A stretch of 32,961 bases of DNA from Planctomycetota bacterium (GTDB taxonomy: Bacteria > Planctomycetota > Phycisphaerae > UBA1845 > UTPLA1), in contig QEVG01000042.1 in assembly GCA_003576905.1 (NCBI GenBank), forward strand, positions 1 to 32,961, given 5' to 3'. This document shows positions 23,179 to 31,203 of this stretch, piece by piece; within the stretch, counting starts at the first letter, position 1; the number at the start of each line of letters is the position of its first letter. A program made the position numbers and the translations under genes. Under the pieces are notes generated by a model. That model was not told the DNA's origin. It was given only the letters and a program-made list of their open reading frames with translations, and ran no database searches.

Positions 23179-26100
23179 CTACGGGTGCAGCAGCAGGTTG
23201 ACGAAGAGTTGCGTATCCAACCCGTTCACCACCGAGTCGTTGTTGATGTTTGCGGCGCAGAGCTCGTCGTACGGCACCGCCCGAGGCGTGAGCAGGACCG
23301 TCACAAACATGCCGATATCGTCGCCGTTGACGAGCGCATCCCCGCTCACGTCACCGATGCGCCGGTTCGGACAACCGTCGCAGGCGTCACCGATGCCGTC
23401 CCCATCAGCGTCTTCTTGATTCGAGTTCGAGTACTCGACACAGTTATCACACGCGTCGGGCAAACTGTCGGAGTCTGAATCAGACAGATTTCCCTCAAAG
23501 ATGTAGGCGGCCCCGGACTCGAACCCGAAACTGTCGTCATAGCGTGCACCAACAATTGCTATGGTTGGCCCGATATCCAGTGCGCAACTGAAGGCGTCAC
23601 GCCAATCCGCGTCCGGCGCAGTCAGTTTGGCCTGCTGGGTCCACGTCACCCCGCTGCGGACAAATACGAATGCCGCGCCGGAATTCGGTCCGACCTCATC
23701 GTCGCCATCCGGACCACCGACGATCACCATGTTTTTGTAGATTGCGACAGGAGAGCCGAAACCGGTTGCCCATGGCGAGTCCACCGAAATGAGCTTGGCC
23801 TCGAGCATCCACGAACTGCCATTTCGCGTGAAGACATACGCGGCCCCGGAATCGGATCGGGGCCCTCTGGCCCAGGGCGCTCCCACAACAGCGACATTCC
23901 CGTCCACCGCCACCGACGTACCAAAGTGATCACCGGCGGCCGCGTCGAAGGCAACGAGCTTGGCTTGCTGTGTCCACGTTTCACCGCTGCGGACAAACAC
24001 GTAGGCCGAACCTGAATCGAGACCGGCATCATCGTCAAGCGGCGACCCCACAATTACTGTTTCTCCGCTGATTGCAACGCCGTTACCAAATTTGTCACCG
24101 GTCGAGCCGTCTGGGGCAATGAGTTTGGCCTGCTCGAACCATGAGGATGCTGATCGCACAAAGACGTACGCAGATCCGGCATCTGCGGCGACGTCGTCGT
24201 TCAGGGGAGAACCTGCAATGAGCGTGTCGCCATTGATGCCGACAGACTGGCCGAACTTGTCAGTATAGGCGCCAGGCGATGGGGCGAGAATCTGTTGCAA
24301 GGACCACACCTCGCCGCTGCGGGTAAAGACATAAGCCGAGTTCTGATAAATCGACGTCACGACAGTTGTATCACCGCAGATGTCGACGGCGATTCCGCCT
24401 TGACAAATACCGGTCCCGGCACCAAGCCTGGCTTGCTCAATCCATGTGCCCTCGCTCTCGACAAGTACATATGCCGCTCCTCCATAGCCGAATCCCGGAG
24501 CACCGACAACAGCAGTACCGCCGCTGATGGCCACGGCAGCACCGAATTCGTCGTGTTCAGAAGCATCACTCGCGGTCACTTTCGAGCTCTGACTGAGTAT
24601 TGGACCACCCGGACAGACATCACAAGTGTCCCCGAGGCCGTCGACGTCGACGTCCCCCTGATCAGGGTTCCAATTGGTCGGACAGTTGTCGCAAACATCA
24701 CCGATCCCGTCGCTGTCGCTGTCGAGTTGATCGGCATTGGAGATTAGCGGGCAGTTGTCGCAGACGTCACCCATCCCGTCGCTGTCGCTGTCGAGTTGAT
24801 CGGCATTGGAGATCAGCGGGCAGTTGTCGCAGAAATCACTGACCCCATCCGAGTCCGTGTCGGGCGACATTGATCCGTCGTGATAGACCTCATCCGCACC
24901 GATATCTACGCGGCATGCCATGATACGAGGTTCGCCGTCCAGATCGGTCTGCGTCGGCGGGTCAGGCGTGAAGTAGGGATCGCCGGCATCGATACAGGGA
25001 GAGGTAAGCTGCAGGTGAATATCGAGGATCTTGTAGGAAGTACCCGTGGCACCAAGGCCGGCGAAGTCGCCCCATACCGTCACCTGGTTCGCCGTGTTAG
25101 AGACAATCAATGATTGCCTCCCCTGCGAAGTATCTGGATTCAGAAACGCCCCGGCCCACTGCCCCGCCGTCCAGTTCGCCGATGCATCGGTCAGCGTTGT
25201 TTGCATCGACTCCGGATCGAACACCGCGTTCATTGACCAATGACCTGTCGCGCCCGGACTGAACAATGGATCGGCTCCAATGTTGCCCTCGCCGCCAAGT
25301 GAACCAGTCAGGCCCTGGACAGTCGAATAGTTGATGTCGAGATGCTCGATTGCAAAAATTTGTGCATGCTCGTCTATCCCCTGCTTGTCCTCATTTGCCC
25401 ATAACAAGCTGGAGGATACTGCGTCCCAATAAGGAAGAAAGGCGCCCCCTACATCGATTGCGCGATTCTCGACTAACGTACAGTTAATTAGACGTGAGCC
25501 AGAATATAGTGCACCACCCTGACTCGCCGTATTTCCAACAAAGGCGCAGTTCACGAGGTCAATACTGCCATCCGTGCCATGCACCACTCCGCCAGTGCCG
25601 CCAGCAGAATTGCCGGCAAAGATGCACCCTCTCACTGTCTTATGCTCATCGTCGCCAACAAGAACGCATCCTCCCGCGTTCGAGGCAGAGTTCGAAATAA
25701 ACACCGAGTCACTAACCGTCAGCCAATTTCCCTCTTGCGCCCCAATCGCTCCCCCGTCCAACTCTGCCCGGTTTTCAACAAAAACGCACCGGACGATCTC
25801 CGCCCCATGTGCGAGCATCGCTCCGCCACTGGTTGAGTAGTTTCGAAAGAATCGGCAGTCGTGGATTCTCGACGGCAGTTCTCTGTAAGCATCGATAGAA
25901 AGCGCGGCGCCGTAAAGACCCCGGTTCTGAAGAAACGTGCAAGAACCAATGTCTACGGAGACGGTCTGGATGTAGGCCGCTGTGTCCTCCGCCCCATAAA
26001 TGCTCAAGCCATCAATGGTGACTACTCCCTCGGTGATCTCCAGCAATCTAAAACTGTTGTCCCCCCGGTTCGCGAACTCCGCCCCGTCATCCTCGTTCAG

Positions 26101-26469
26101 GTCTCCGCTCAGAATGGTCTTATAGCCGTCAATGTCCCGATCATCCGGGTCCGCCTCGCCGACACCGGCGTAGCCTCCGCGAAGCGAAAGCCCCCCGCGC
26201 GGAATGAACTTGATGTTCCGGTCTCCGCCCGGCCCCGTCGGGCGATAGGTCCCCTGCGCAATCCTGATCTCGTGAATGTTTGCGTCCGCAGCTGCCGCCG
26301 CCAACGCCGCCTGAAGATCGGTATAGGCCGTCTCCCACGTCATTCCGTCCCCGCCCGACGGCGCGTCATCGTCAACGTAAATGGTGGCGGCTGATGCAAC
26401 CGGTGCGGCTGCAAGCAGAAAGACAGAAACCATCCCCCGAACGCAATCGCGCTGTGATGCCAATCCCAT
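23179..26469 (-). CDS. Secreted multi-domain protein: beta-helix, thrombospondin type 3 repeats, seven FG-GAP-like repeats, dockerin-like end
   Basis: The 1096-residue protein starts with a signal peptide ('MVSVFLLAAAPVASA'). Residues about 30-530 are a right-handed parallel beta-helix of the kind opening 'TIYVDDDAPSGGDG', with repeated 'CxFxxN' turns. Residues about 534-620 are thrombospondin type 3 calcium repeats ('DSDSDGMGDVCDNCP'). Residues about 625-990 hold seven FG-GAP-like repeats ('DKFGNGVAISGETVIVGSP', 'GSAYVFVRSG'), one propeller's worth. A second thrombospondin type 3 stretch and a dockerin-like pair ('GDVSGDALVNGDDIG', 'NINNDSVVNGLDTQ') finish it. The ATG at 26469 is set by AAGGAGG six bases upstream; the longer frame upstream crosses the waaA fragment and is non-coding. 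It is probably a calcium-stabilised surface or matrix protein. Ligands are unknown. Confidence 0.9.
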   Translation of the reverse strand: MGLASQRDCVRGMVSVFLLAAAPVASAATIYVDDDAPSGGDGMTWETAYTDLQAALAAAAADANIHEIRIAQGTYRPTGPGGDRNIKFIPRGGLSLRGGYAGVGEADPDDRDIDGYKTILSGDLNEDDGAEFANRGDNSFRLLEITEGVVTIDGLSIYGAEDTAAYIQTVSVDIGSCTFLQNRGLYGAALSIDAYRELPSRIHDCRFFRNYSTSGGAMLAHGAEIVRCVFVENRAELDGGAIGAQEGNWLTVSDSVFISNSASNAGGCVLVGDDEHKTVRGCIFAGNSAGGTGGVVHGTDGSIDLVNCAFVGNTASQGGALYSGSRLINCTLVENRAIDVGGAFLPYWDAVSSSLLWANEDKQGIDEHAQIFAIEHLDINYSTVQGLTGSLGGEGNIGADPLFSPGATGHWSMNAVFDPESMQTTLTDASANWTAGQWAGAFLNPDTSQGRQSLIVSNTANQVTVWGDFAGLGATGTSYKILDIHLQLTSPCIDAGDPYFTPDPPTQTDLDGEPRIMACRVDIGADEVYHDGSMSPDTDSDGVSDFCDNCPLISNADQLDSDSDGMGDVCDNCPLISNADQLDSDSDGIGDVCDNCPTNWNPDQGDVDVDGLGDTCDVCPGGPILSQSSKVTASDASEHDEFGAAVAISGGTAVVGAPGFGYGGAAYVLVESEGTWIEQARLGAGTGICQGGIAVDICGDTTVVTSIYQNSAYVFTRSGEVWSLQQILAPSPGAYTDKFGQSVGINGDTLIAGSPLNDDVAADAGSAYVFVRSASSWFEQAKLIAPDGSTGDKFGNGVAISGETVIVGSPLDDDAGLDSGSAYVFVRSGETWTQQAKLVAFDAAAGDHFGTSVAVDGNVAVVGAPWARGPRSDSGAAYVFTRNGSSWMLEAKLISVDSPWATGFGSPVAIYKNMVIVGGPDGDDEVGPNSGAAFVFVRSGVTWTQQAKLTAPDADWRDAFSCALDIGPTIAIVGARYDDSFGFESGAAYIFEGNLSDSDSDSLPDACDNCVEYSNSNQEDADGDGIGDACDGCPNRRIGDVSGDALVNGDDIGMFVTVLLTPRAVPYDELCAANINNDSVVNGLDTQLFVNLLLHP
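24680..24886 (-). repeat. 69-bp tandem repeat encoding thrombospondin type 3 units
   Basis: Three units of 69 bases start at 24680, 24749 and 24818, each coding for 23 residues of the form 'DSDSDGxGDVCDNCPLISNA'. The second and third are almost identical at the DNA level, which suggests recent duplication or slippage. Aspartates and paired cysteines are kept, as expected for calcium binding. Confidence 0.85.
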
Positions 26470-26822
26470 GATGACCCTCCTTTGAGAACTGCGACGATTC
26501 GCCGACCCGCCGTCTTCGCCTCCGGCCCAGGGCAGATTGCTCTGCCAGTACATGGCGAATGGGTCAGATCCCCGTGTGAGAAGTGGCCCATGAACGGATC
26601 GATGCACGGGCGACCGCCCGCAAGCGAGTCGTCTGAATGCGTGCGCAAGCATACACCCGTTCGCTGACCTGCAAAAGGCAGGAACCACCGCTGCCACCTG
26701 TCGAAAGGGTGAGCATGGCGCAAGACGGAACTGTATCAACCTTGGATATTTCGGCCCGGGGGCAATCTCCCCATCCTTCAAGCGCCCGCCCGGCAATCCT
26801 GTCTTGTTGTACGCTGGCCCGA
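26470..26822. other. Upstream region of the beta-helix/FG-GAP gene, no gene seen
   Basis: This stretch holds the leader and presumably the promoter of the minus-strand gene starting at 26469. Apart from its ribosome site AAGGAGG I see no clear promoter pair. The long open frames across it on both strands lack ribosome sites and recognisable motifs and are best read as GC-rich chance frames. Confidence 0.35.
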
Positions 26823-26945
26823 TCCTGAGCGACCCCGCCGCCTCGACCGCGTTCGGCGCAAACGCCCGCGCCTTTGTCGCCCGCAACACCGGCGCGACCC
26901 GAAAAAACCGTCGACCTGTTCGCCACGTCGCTCCGCCGGGCATAA
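26823..26945 (+). pseudogene. Displaced second waaA 3' end (71-bp identical to waaA, then diverged)
   Basis: The first 71 bases equal waaA 22815-22885 exactly. Beyond that the DNA differs but the protein stays homologous. If one extra C around 26898-26900 is skipped, the frame reads 'TGAT', 'EKTVDLFATSLRRA' and stops at TAA 26943-26945, against 'TGTTKKTIDLLIAAIQ' in waaA. Upstream of 26823 the similarity is lost at once. The fragment is therefore the tail of a related Kdo-transferase gene with a natural stop, not just a copy of the neighbour. It cannot make a functional enzyme. It lies between the two propeller genes. Confidence 0.8.
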
Positions 26946-26970
26946 CCCCCGACGTCAGCCGACCGCGCAT

Positions 26971-28698
26971 TCACGGAACAAGCAGATCAAGAAACGCCTG
27001 CACGTCCGCTCCGTCCACGCTGCCGTCCGGCTGCATGTCCCCGTGAGAAATGGCGCAGTTCGGATTCCACAGCGCATATTCCGCCGGATCGAGCAGCGCC
27101 TGCACAAACGCGTCCACGTCGCCCATATCCACCGCGCAGTCGCAGTTCAGATTCCCGAGCGTCGGGCAGATCGCAAACACGTACGCCGCGCCGGCGTTCG
27201 TCGCGCTGTTGTTCGACTCATTGCCGTTGACCCCGACCGCGTTGCTGTCTTCAAGGGTCGCGCCCGCCGCGATCGTGCCCCCCGATAGCGCGACGGGAAA
27301 GCCGAAGTTGTCTCCCGTCGGCGTGCCTCCGCCGGGATTCGACGCCTTCAGATACGCCAGTTGGTCCCAGGTCGTCCCATCGCGTACGAACACATAAGCC
27401 GCTCCGGCCCCGCTGATGCTGTTGTCCGACTCGTCGCCGTTCACTCCCGAGTCGCCCCCGTCCTCCAGAAACGCGCCCGACACCAGCACATCGCCCGAGA
27501 CGCCGACCGAGTACCCGAACCGGTCGCCGGCGTCCGTATTGGAAGCCTTGAGGTACGCCTGCTGCGTCCACGTCGTGCCGCTGCGGACAAAGACATACAC
27601 CGCGCCCGCATTCGTGGCCGCGTTGTTCGAACCGTCGCCGTCGGCGCCCGTGGCGGCGCTGTCCTCCGTGGCCGCGCCGACCACCACCGTATCGCCGGAA
27701 ATACTGACCGACCCGCCGAAATTATCCTGCGCGCCGGTGTTTGACGCCTTCAGATATGCCTGCTGGCTCCACGTCGTGCCGTTCCGGACAAAAACATACG
27801 CCGCCCCCGACGCGCTCGCCGAGTTGTCCGTCTGAACCCCGTTCACCCCCGTCGCGGCGCTGTCTTCATATTGCGCCCCGACGACGAGCGTATCCCCGTC
27901 CAGCGCCACCGACGTGCCGAACTCATCGCCCGCCCCGGTGTTCGACGCTTTGATGTACGCCTGCTGCGTCCACGTCGTGCCGTTTCGCACATACACATAC
28001 ACCGCGCCCGACCCGCTCACGCTGTTGTCGGACGCGTTGCCGTTCACCCCCGTCGCCGCGCTGTCCTCAAACACCGCGCCCACCGCCACCGTGTCGCCAT
28101 CCACCGCCACCGACTTCCCATACCAGTCGTCAATGTCCGGGTGCGACGCCTTCAGGTAGGCCTGCTGCCCCCAGGCCGTTCCGTTTCGCACAAAAACGTA
28201 CGCCGCGCCCGCCCCAGACCGGCTGTTGTCCGCCGGATTGCCGGCCGCGCCGCTGTCCTCGTGATACGCACCGACGACAAGGGTGTCCCCCGAAATCCCT
28301 ATCGACTCCCCAAAACCGTCGCCGGCCTCCGAGTTGAGCGACTTGAGATAGGCCTGTTGCGCCCACGCACTGAACGAGCGCACAAACACGTACGCCGCGC
28401 CCGAGTCCGCGGCGCTGTTGTCCGACTGATTGCCATTCACGCCCTGCGCGCCGCTGTCCTCCTTCGGAGCGGCGACAGCCGCCGTGTCGCCCGAGACGGC
28501 GGCCGCCTGGCCGAACCGATCCTCTGACTGCGTGTTGGACGCCTTAAGATAGGCCTGCGGGACAACGATTCCACTCCGGAGGCCGCTGCGCGCCTGGCCG
28601 CCATCTTCCGGCTCATCTTCCCCCGCCCGCAGCGCGGCGTTTGCCGGTGCGAGCATCAGCCCGGCCAGTGCCAGGGCGGTGCGCAGACCCCTGCCCAT
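26971..28698 (-). CDS. Secreted seven-repeat FG-GAP protein with dockerin-like end
   Basis: The 575-residue protein has a signal peptide ('MGRGLRTALALAGLMLAPAN'), a short acidic linker and seven tandem repeats of about 66 residues. The repeat pattern is 'QQAYLKASNT..DxFGxSVAVSGDT', 'VVVGAxxEDSxATGVNG', then 'GAAYVFVRNGTTW'. Seven units suggest one seven-bladed propeller, perhaps calcium-binding through the Asp/Asn-rich loops. The last 65 residues form a dockerin-like pair ('GNLNCDCAVDMGDVDAFVQA' and 'DMQPDGSVDGADVQAFLDLL'). The ATG at 28698 has GGGAGG nine bases upstream; the long open extension upstream is arginine-rich and not signal-like. It is related to the FG-GAP part of the neighbouring minus-strand gene, but its repeats are longer and much more uniform. 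It is probably exported to the cell surface; no enzyme motif is seen. Confidence 0.9.
   Translation of the reverse strand: MGRGLRTALALAGLMLAPANAALRAGEDEPEDGGQARSGLRSGIVVPQAYLKASNTQSEDRFGQAAAVSGDTAAVAAPKEDSGAQGVNGNQSDNSAADSGAAYVFVRSFSAWAQQAYLKSLNSEAGDGFGESIGISGDTLVVGAYHEDSGAAGNPADNSRSGAGAAYVFVRNGTAWGQQAYLKASHPDIDDWYGKSVAVDGDTVAVGAVFEDSAATGVNGNASDNSVSGSGAVYVYVRNGTTWTQQAYIKASNTGAGDEFGTSVALDGDTLVVGAQYEDSAATGVNGVQTDNSASASGAAYVFVRNGTTWSQQAYLKASNTGAQDNFGGSVSISGDTVVVGAATEDSAATGADGDGSNNAATNAGAVYVFVRSGTTWTQQAYLKASNTDAGDRFGYSVGVSGDVLVSGAFLEDGGDSGVNGDESDNSISGAGAAYVFVRDGTTWDQLAYLKASNPGGGTPTGDNFGFPVALSGGTIAAGATLEDSNAVGVNGNESNNSATNAGAAYVFAICPTLGNLNCDCAVDMGDVDAFVQALLDPAEYALWNPNCAISHGDMQPDGSVDGADVQAFLDLLVP
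27165..28565 (-). repeat. Seven tandem ~198-bp repeats encoding the FG-GAP units
   Basis: Units of about 198 bases (66 codons) recur across this interval, visible as repeated reverse complements of the 'QAYLKAS' and 'GAAYVFVR' codons. The central units (third to sixth) are the most alike. The first and seventh are the most diverged, as is usual when internal units expand by recombination. Confidence 0.8.
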
Positions 28699-29075
28699 CG
28701 TTTCCACCCTCCCAACCGTCCATCTGCCGCGGACGCTTTGCCTCTTCGGCTCGCTCGCCGCCGGCCCGCGACACTTCCATGATACCGCCGGGCACCCCTC
28801 CCGAAAAACTTGCCGCGGACCGGCACGACGGATTTCCCCCGGCGCAAACCGGGTTTTCAGCCGGAAAATCGGCATGGGCGGCGTGGCGACGGCACATTGA
28901 CGCGCCCTTTTTGCCCCGCCGCGCCGGCGCACTCCGCGTTTGGATCCTGCCCGGCCGCCGGCCGGCCCGACCGATGCGGGCGAAAGTGTCATAATCGCGG
29001 CACTCACCGGCGTCCGCTTCGCGCCGCGCCGCCCCAACCGACTCGGAGCCGCGACGCATCCCGCCGCCACCGCCC

Positions 29076-29108
29076 CTGTCGACACCGACAGCCTGTCGAC
29101 TCCGACAG
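29076..29108. promoter_or_regulatory. Tandem pair of palindromic sites, CTGTCG-N4-CGACAG twice
   Basis: CTGTCGACACCGACAG (29076-29091) is followed by CTGTCGACTCCGACAG (29093-29108), 17 bases centre to centre. Each is a perfect 6-bp inverted repeat with a 4-base centre, and the two differ at one base. Two identical dyads about one and a half helical turns apart look like paired operator sites for a dimeric regulator. The regulator is unknown. Confidence 0.5.
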
Positions 29109-29174
29109 CCGCGCCGCGTTTTTGCGCGCCATCGCACACGCGCGCGACTTCGCGGCGCTCGAATCCGCGCATTG

Positions 29175-29201
29175 CACAGGAAAAAATCAAAAAAACCTGT
29201 G
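29175..29201. repeat. Inverted repeat CACAGG/CCTGTG around a 15-base A-rich centre
   Basis: CACAGG at 29175-29180 and CCTGTG at 29196-29201 flank AAAAAATCAAAAAAA. The A-tract is exceptional in this GC-rich DNA and would be bent. It may be an operator or a bent upstream promoter element for the PEP-CTERM gene. It does not look like an intrinsic terminator. Confidence 0.35.
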
Positions 29202-29342
29202 ATTGCGTTTCCATCCGCACGCGCGTTTCGGTACGCTGACGGGCACACATCAAATCGGGCTCGCGCCATGCTCCGGGTCAAAGAGTTCGCGATGCCCTTG
29301 GCACGGATCGGCCGCACATCCCGGCCGAAAAGGAGGAAGAAA

Positions 29343-30185
29343 ATGACACGTGTGTTCGCTACCGTCACTCTCGTATGCCTGCTGGCGTCCGGTTCGGCGC
29401 TCGCCGGCATCTCTCAGAACTGGGGCGTCATCTCAACGGCGGGCGATCCAGACCCCGTCACCGCCTTCGACCTCAACAACCCCGGCGCCTCCAATGTCGG
29501 CCTCGGCTTCGTCGATGGCAATTTCAACCGAGGCATGGATTTTTACGGCGAGTCACAGTTCTACTATTACGTGAGCACGGACTCGCTCAATCAGCCCGGC
29601 GACCGCGGCCTGTGGCGCTGGGACAACAACGTCAACGCCCAGCTCTTCAATACGCCTTTCAGTGACAGCGGCGACGGCGACGCCACGCTCAGCAACGACT
29701 ATTCGCGCTTCTTTATCAGCACCGACGACGGCGATTCGACCTCCGGCGACTCGATCTATGTCTTTGATAATCTTGGCGGCGCTGTCACTTTCGCCGAGAT
29801 CGGCGAAACCGGGCTCTCGCAGCTCATCGGCATCGCCATGGATCCCCTCAGCGGGCTGCTCTACGCCTACGACAGCGGCACCGAAGCGCTCTACACGATC
29901 AGCACGACCAACGCGGCGCCCACCCTGGTCGGCGCAAGCGGCGTTTCGCTCGGCGCGATCGGCGGAATGGACTTCAGCGCCGACGGCTCGACGCTCCTCC
30001 TGAGCGTGGCCGGCGATCTTTACAAGGTGGATAAGAACAACGGCCAGCTGACGCCGTCCGGCGACGTCGGGCTCAACGTCAGCGCCCTCAGCTACCGCGT
30101 CCCCGAACCCGGCACGCTCACCCTGCTGGGCTTGGGCGCCCTGGCTCTTCTCCGCCGCCGGCCTATGGCATGGCGTGGTTCTTGA
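29343..30185 (+). CDS. PEP-CTERM sorted extracellular protein
   Basis: The 280-residue protein has a signal peptide ('VFATVTLVCLLASGSALA'), a middle that looks like a beta-propeller (blade-like segments 'GIAMDPLSGLLYAYDSGTEA', 'GGMDFSADGSTLLLSVAGDL') and a C-terminal PEP-CTERM signal: 'VPEPGTLTLLGLGALALL', then an Arg cluster. This tail is recognised by exosortase, often in bacteria that make exopolysaccharide, which fits the cluster at the left; no exosortase is encoded in the window. The ATG has AGGAGG six bases upstream, and a CGGCCG/CGGCCG hairpin sits just before that site. The tail extends six residues past the Arg cluster, and its last codons overlap the convergent esterase gene by 23 bases. 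Confidence 0.92.
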   Translation: MTRVFATVTLVCLLASGSALAGISQNWGVISTAGDPDPVTAFDLNNPGASNVGLGFVDGNFNRGMDFYGESQFYYYVSTDSLNQPGDRGLWRWDNNVNAQLFNTPFSDSGDGDATLSNDYSRFFISTDDGDSTSGDSIYVFDNLGGAVTFAEIGETGLSQLIGIAMDPLSGLLYAYDSGTEALYTISTTNAAPTLVGASGVSLGAIGGMDFSADGSTLLLSVAGDLYKVDKNNGQLTPSGDVGLNVSALSYRVPEPGTLTLLGLGALALLRRRPMAWRGS

Positions 30186-31203
30186 AGAACTCCCAGATCG
30201 CGTCGGTCGCGGAGATTTCCGTGCTCGGCGGGTCGGCCGCGGGAAACGGCTTAAGCCCGCCGGCCCAGGCATGGCCCTGCCCGACAATGGTATAGAGCAC
30301 GACGTCCCCGCGCGTCCCCATCGCCGCGTACGTGTCTTTGATCACGTTGCCGCTGGCGCTTGTGTCCGTCACGGGCGTCGTGGCGGTTTGATTAGCGCTG
30401 ATCCAGAATTGCACGGCCTCGGCGACCGACAGATCGATCCGCCCTTCCGAAACGGGCGATTGCGATGGGCCGCCGCTGTACAGAACGCTCATGTCCGCCG
30501 TGCCGTGAAAAATGATGAGCGGAATCGGCCCCTTCGGCGTGGGGATCTGGACGACCGGAAAACGCGCATCGACTTGCCCGCCGATCGTGCCTTCGACCGG
30601 CGCGATGGCCGCGAACAGGTCCGACGCCTCCGCGCCAAGCCGGTACGACAACATCGCACCGTTCGACATGCCGGTCGCGAAAACCCGTTTCGAGTCGATC
30701 GGGAGCAATCGGCCAAGCCCCCCGATCAGCGCCCGGAGGAACCCCACATCGTCTACGTTGTTGTCCAGCGCAAAGCCGCAGCAATGTTCCGCGTTCCACG
30801 TCTGCACGGTTCCCAGGCCGTCGGGAAACAAGGCGTAAAATCCCTCCGCGTCCGCCTTGGCCGGCCAGCCGTAATCGCGGGCCGCGTTGACCGCGCTGCC
30901 GAAGCCGCCGTGCAGCATGACCACGAGCGGAAGCGCCGTGCGCCCGTCGTGGTTCGGCGGAACGTGGAGAATGAACGTGCGCTGGACGCCTTGGAATTCA
31001 ACCGCGCCGTTGTAATCGCCCGCGCGGACATCCGACGGACGAGACACCGCCGAGGAGTCCGCCTGATTGATGAGTTGCGGAGCGACCGGGAGTTGCGAGT
31101 TGCAGGCGGCAACCAGGATTCCCAGCGCGGCGACCGCGAAAACGTGCCTGGCCCGCCGTCCACATCGATTCGGCCGCAATGCCTGTCTTCGCATCGTGTC
31201 CAT
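30163..31203 (-). CDS. PHB depolymerase/feruloyl esterase-like (LpqC-type) lipoprotein
   Basis: The 346-residue alpha/beta hydrolase has a lipoprotein signal ('VFAVAALGILVAAC'). Its core shows 'RTFILHVPPNHDG', 'LPLVVMLHGGFGSAVNAARD' (oxyanion region), 'VFATGMSNGAMLSYRLG' with nucleophile Ser180, 'LIIFHGTADMSVLYSGG' with Asp237 and 'GQGHAWAGG' with His311. Such proteins cleave ester bonds in polyesters or plant-derived esters outside the cytoplasm. The ATG at 31203 is chosen because GGGAGGG lies just upstream; an ATG six codons earlier lacks a ribosome site. The gene converges on the PEP-CTERM gene and overlaps its end by 23 bases. The substrate is unknown. Confidence 0.9.
   Translation of the reverse strand: MDTMRRQALRPNRCGRRARHVFAVAALGILVAACNSQLPVAPQLINQADSSAVSRPSDVRAGDYNGAVEFQGVQRTFILHVPPNHDGRTALPLVVMLHGGFGSAVNAARDYGWPAKADAEGFYALFPDGLGTVQTWNAEHCCGFALDNNVDDVGFLRALIGGLGRLLPIDSKRVFATGMSNGAMLSYRLGAEASDLFAAIAPVEGTIGGQVDARFPVVQIPTPKGPIPLIIFHGTADMSVLYSGGPSQSPVSEGRIDLSVAEAVQFWISANQTATTPVTDTSASGNVIKDTYAAMGTRGDVVLYTIVGQGHAWAGGLKPFPAADPPSTEISATDAIWEFFKNHAMP

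Larger units (their letters stand above)
28699..29342. other. 644-base divergent intergenic region before the PEP-CTERM gene
   Basis: This gap lies between the minus-strand propeller gene and the plus-strand PEP-CTERM gene. It holds a tandem pair of palindromes (29076-29108), an A-rich inverted repeat (29175-29201) and a CGGCCG/CGGCCG hairpin (29310-29328) two bases before the ribosome site of the PEP-CTERM gene. No gene in it can be supported; the open frames are shadow-like and arginine-rich. Confidence 0.5.

Noticed and set aside
24600-24860. Tandem repeats considered as a CRISPR array
   Set aside because: The units are contiguous coding repeats for thrombospondin type 3 motifs, with no unique spacers.
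26470-26970. N-terminal extension of the large secreted protein up to 26970
   Set aside because: It reads through the antisense of the waaA fragment, has no signal peptide, and a strong ribosome site marks the internal ATG at 26469.
28699-29253. N-terminal extension of the smaller propeller protein
   Set aside because: Arg-rich, without motifs; the internal ATG at 28698 has a ribosome site and starts a clean signal peptide.
29299-29322. Possible sigma-54 promoter (TGGCACG) before the PEP-CTERM gene
   Set aside because: The -24 element is good but GC is not found at the required distance for the -12 element, so the pair does not fit.
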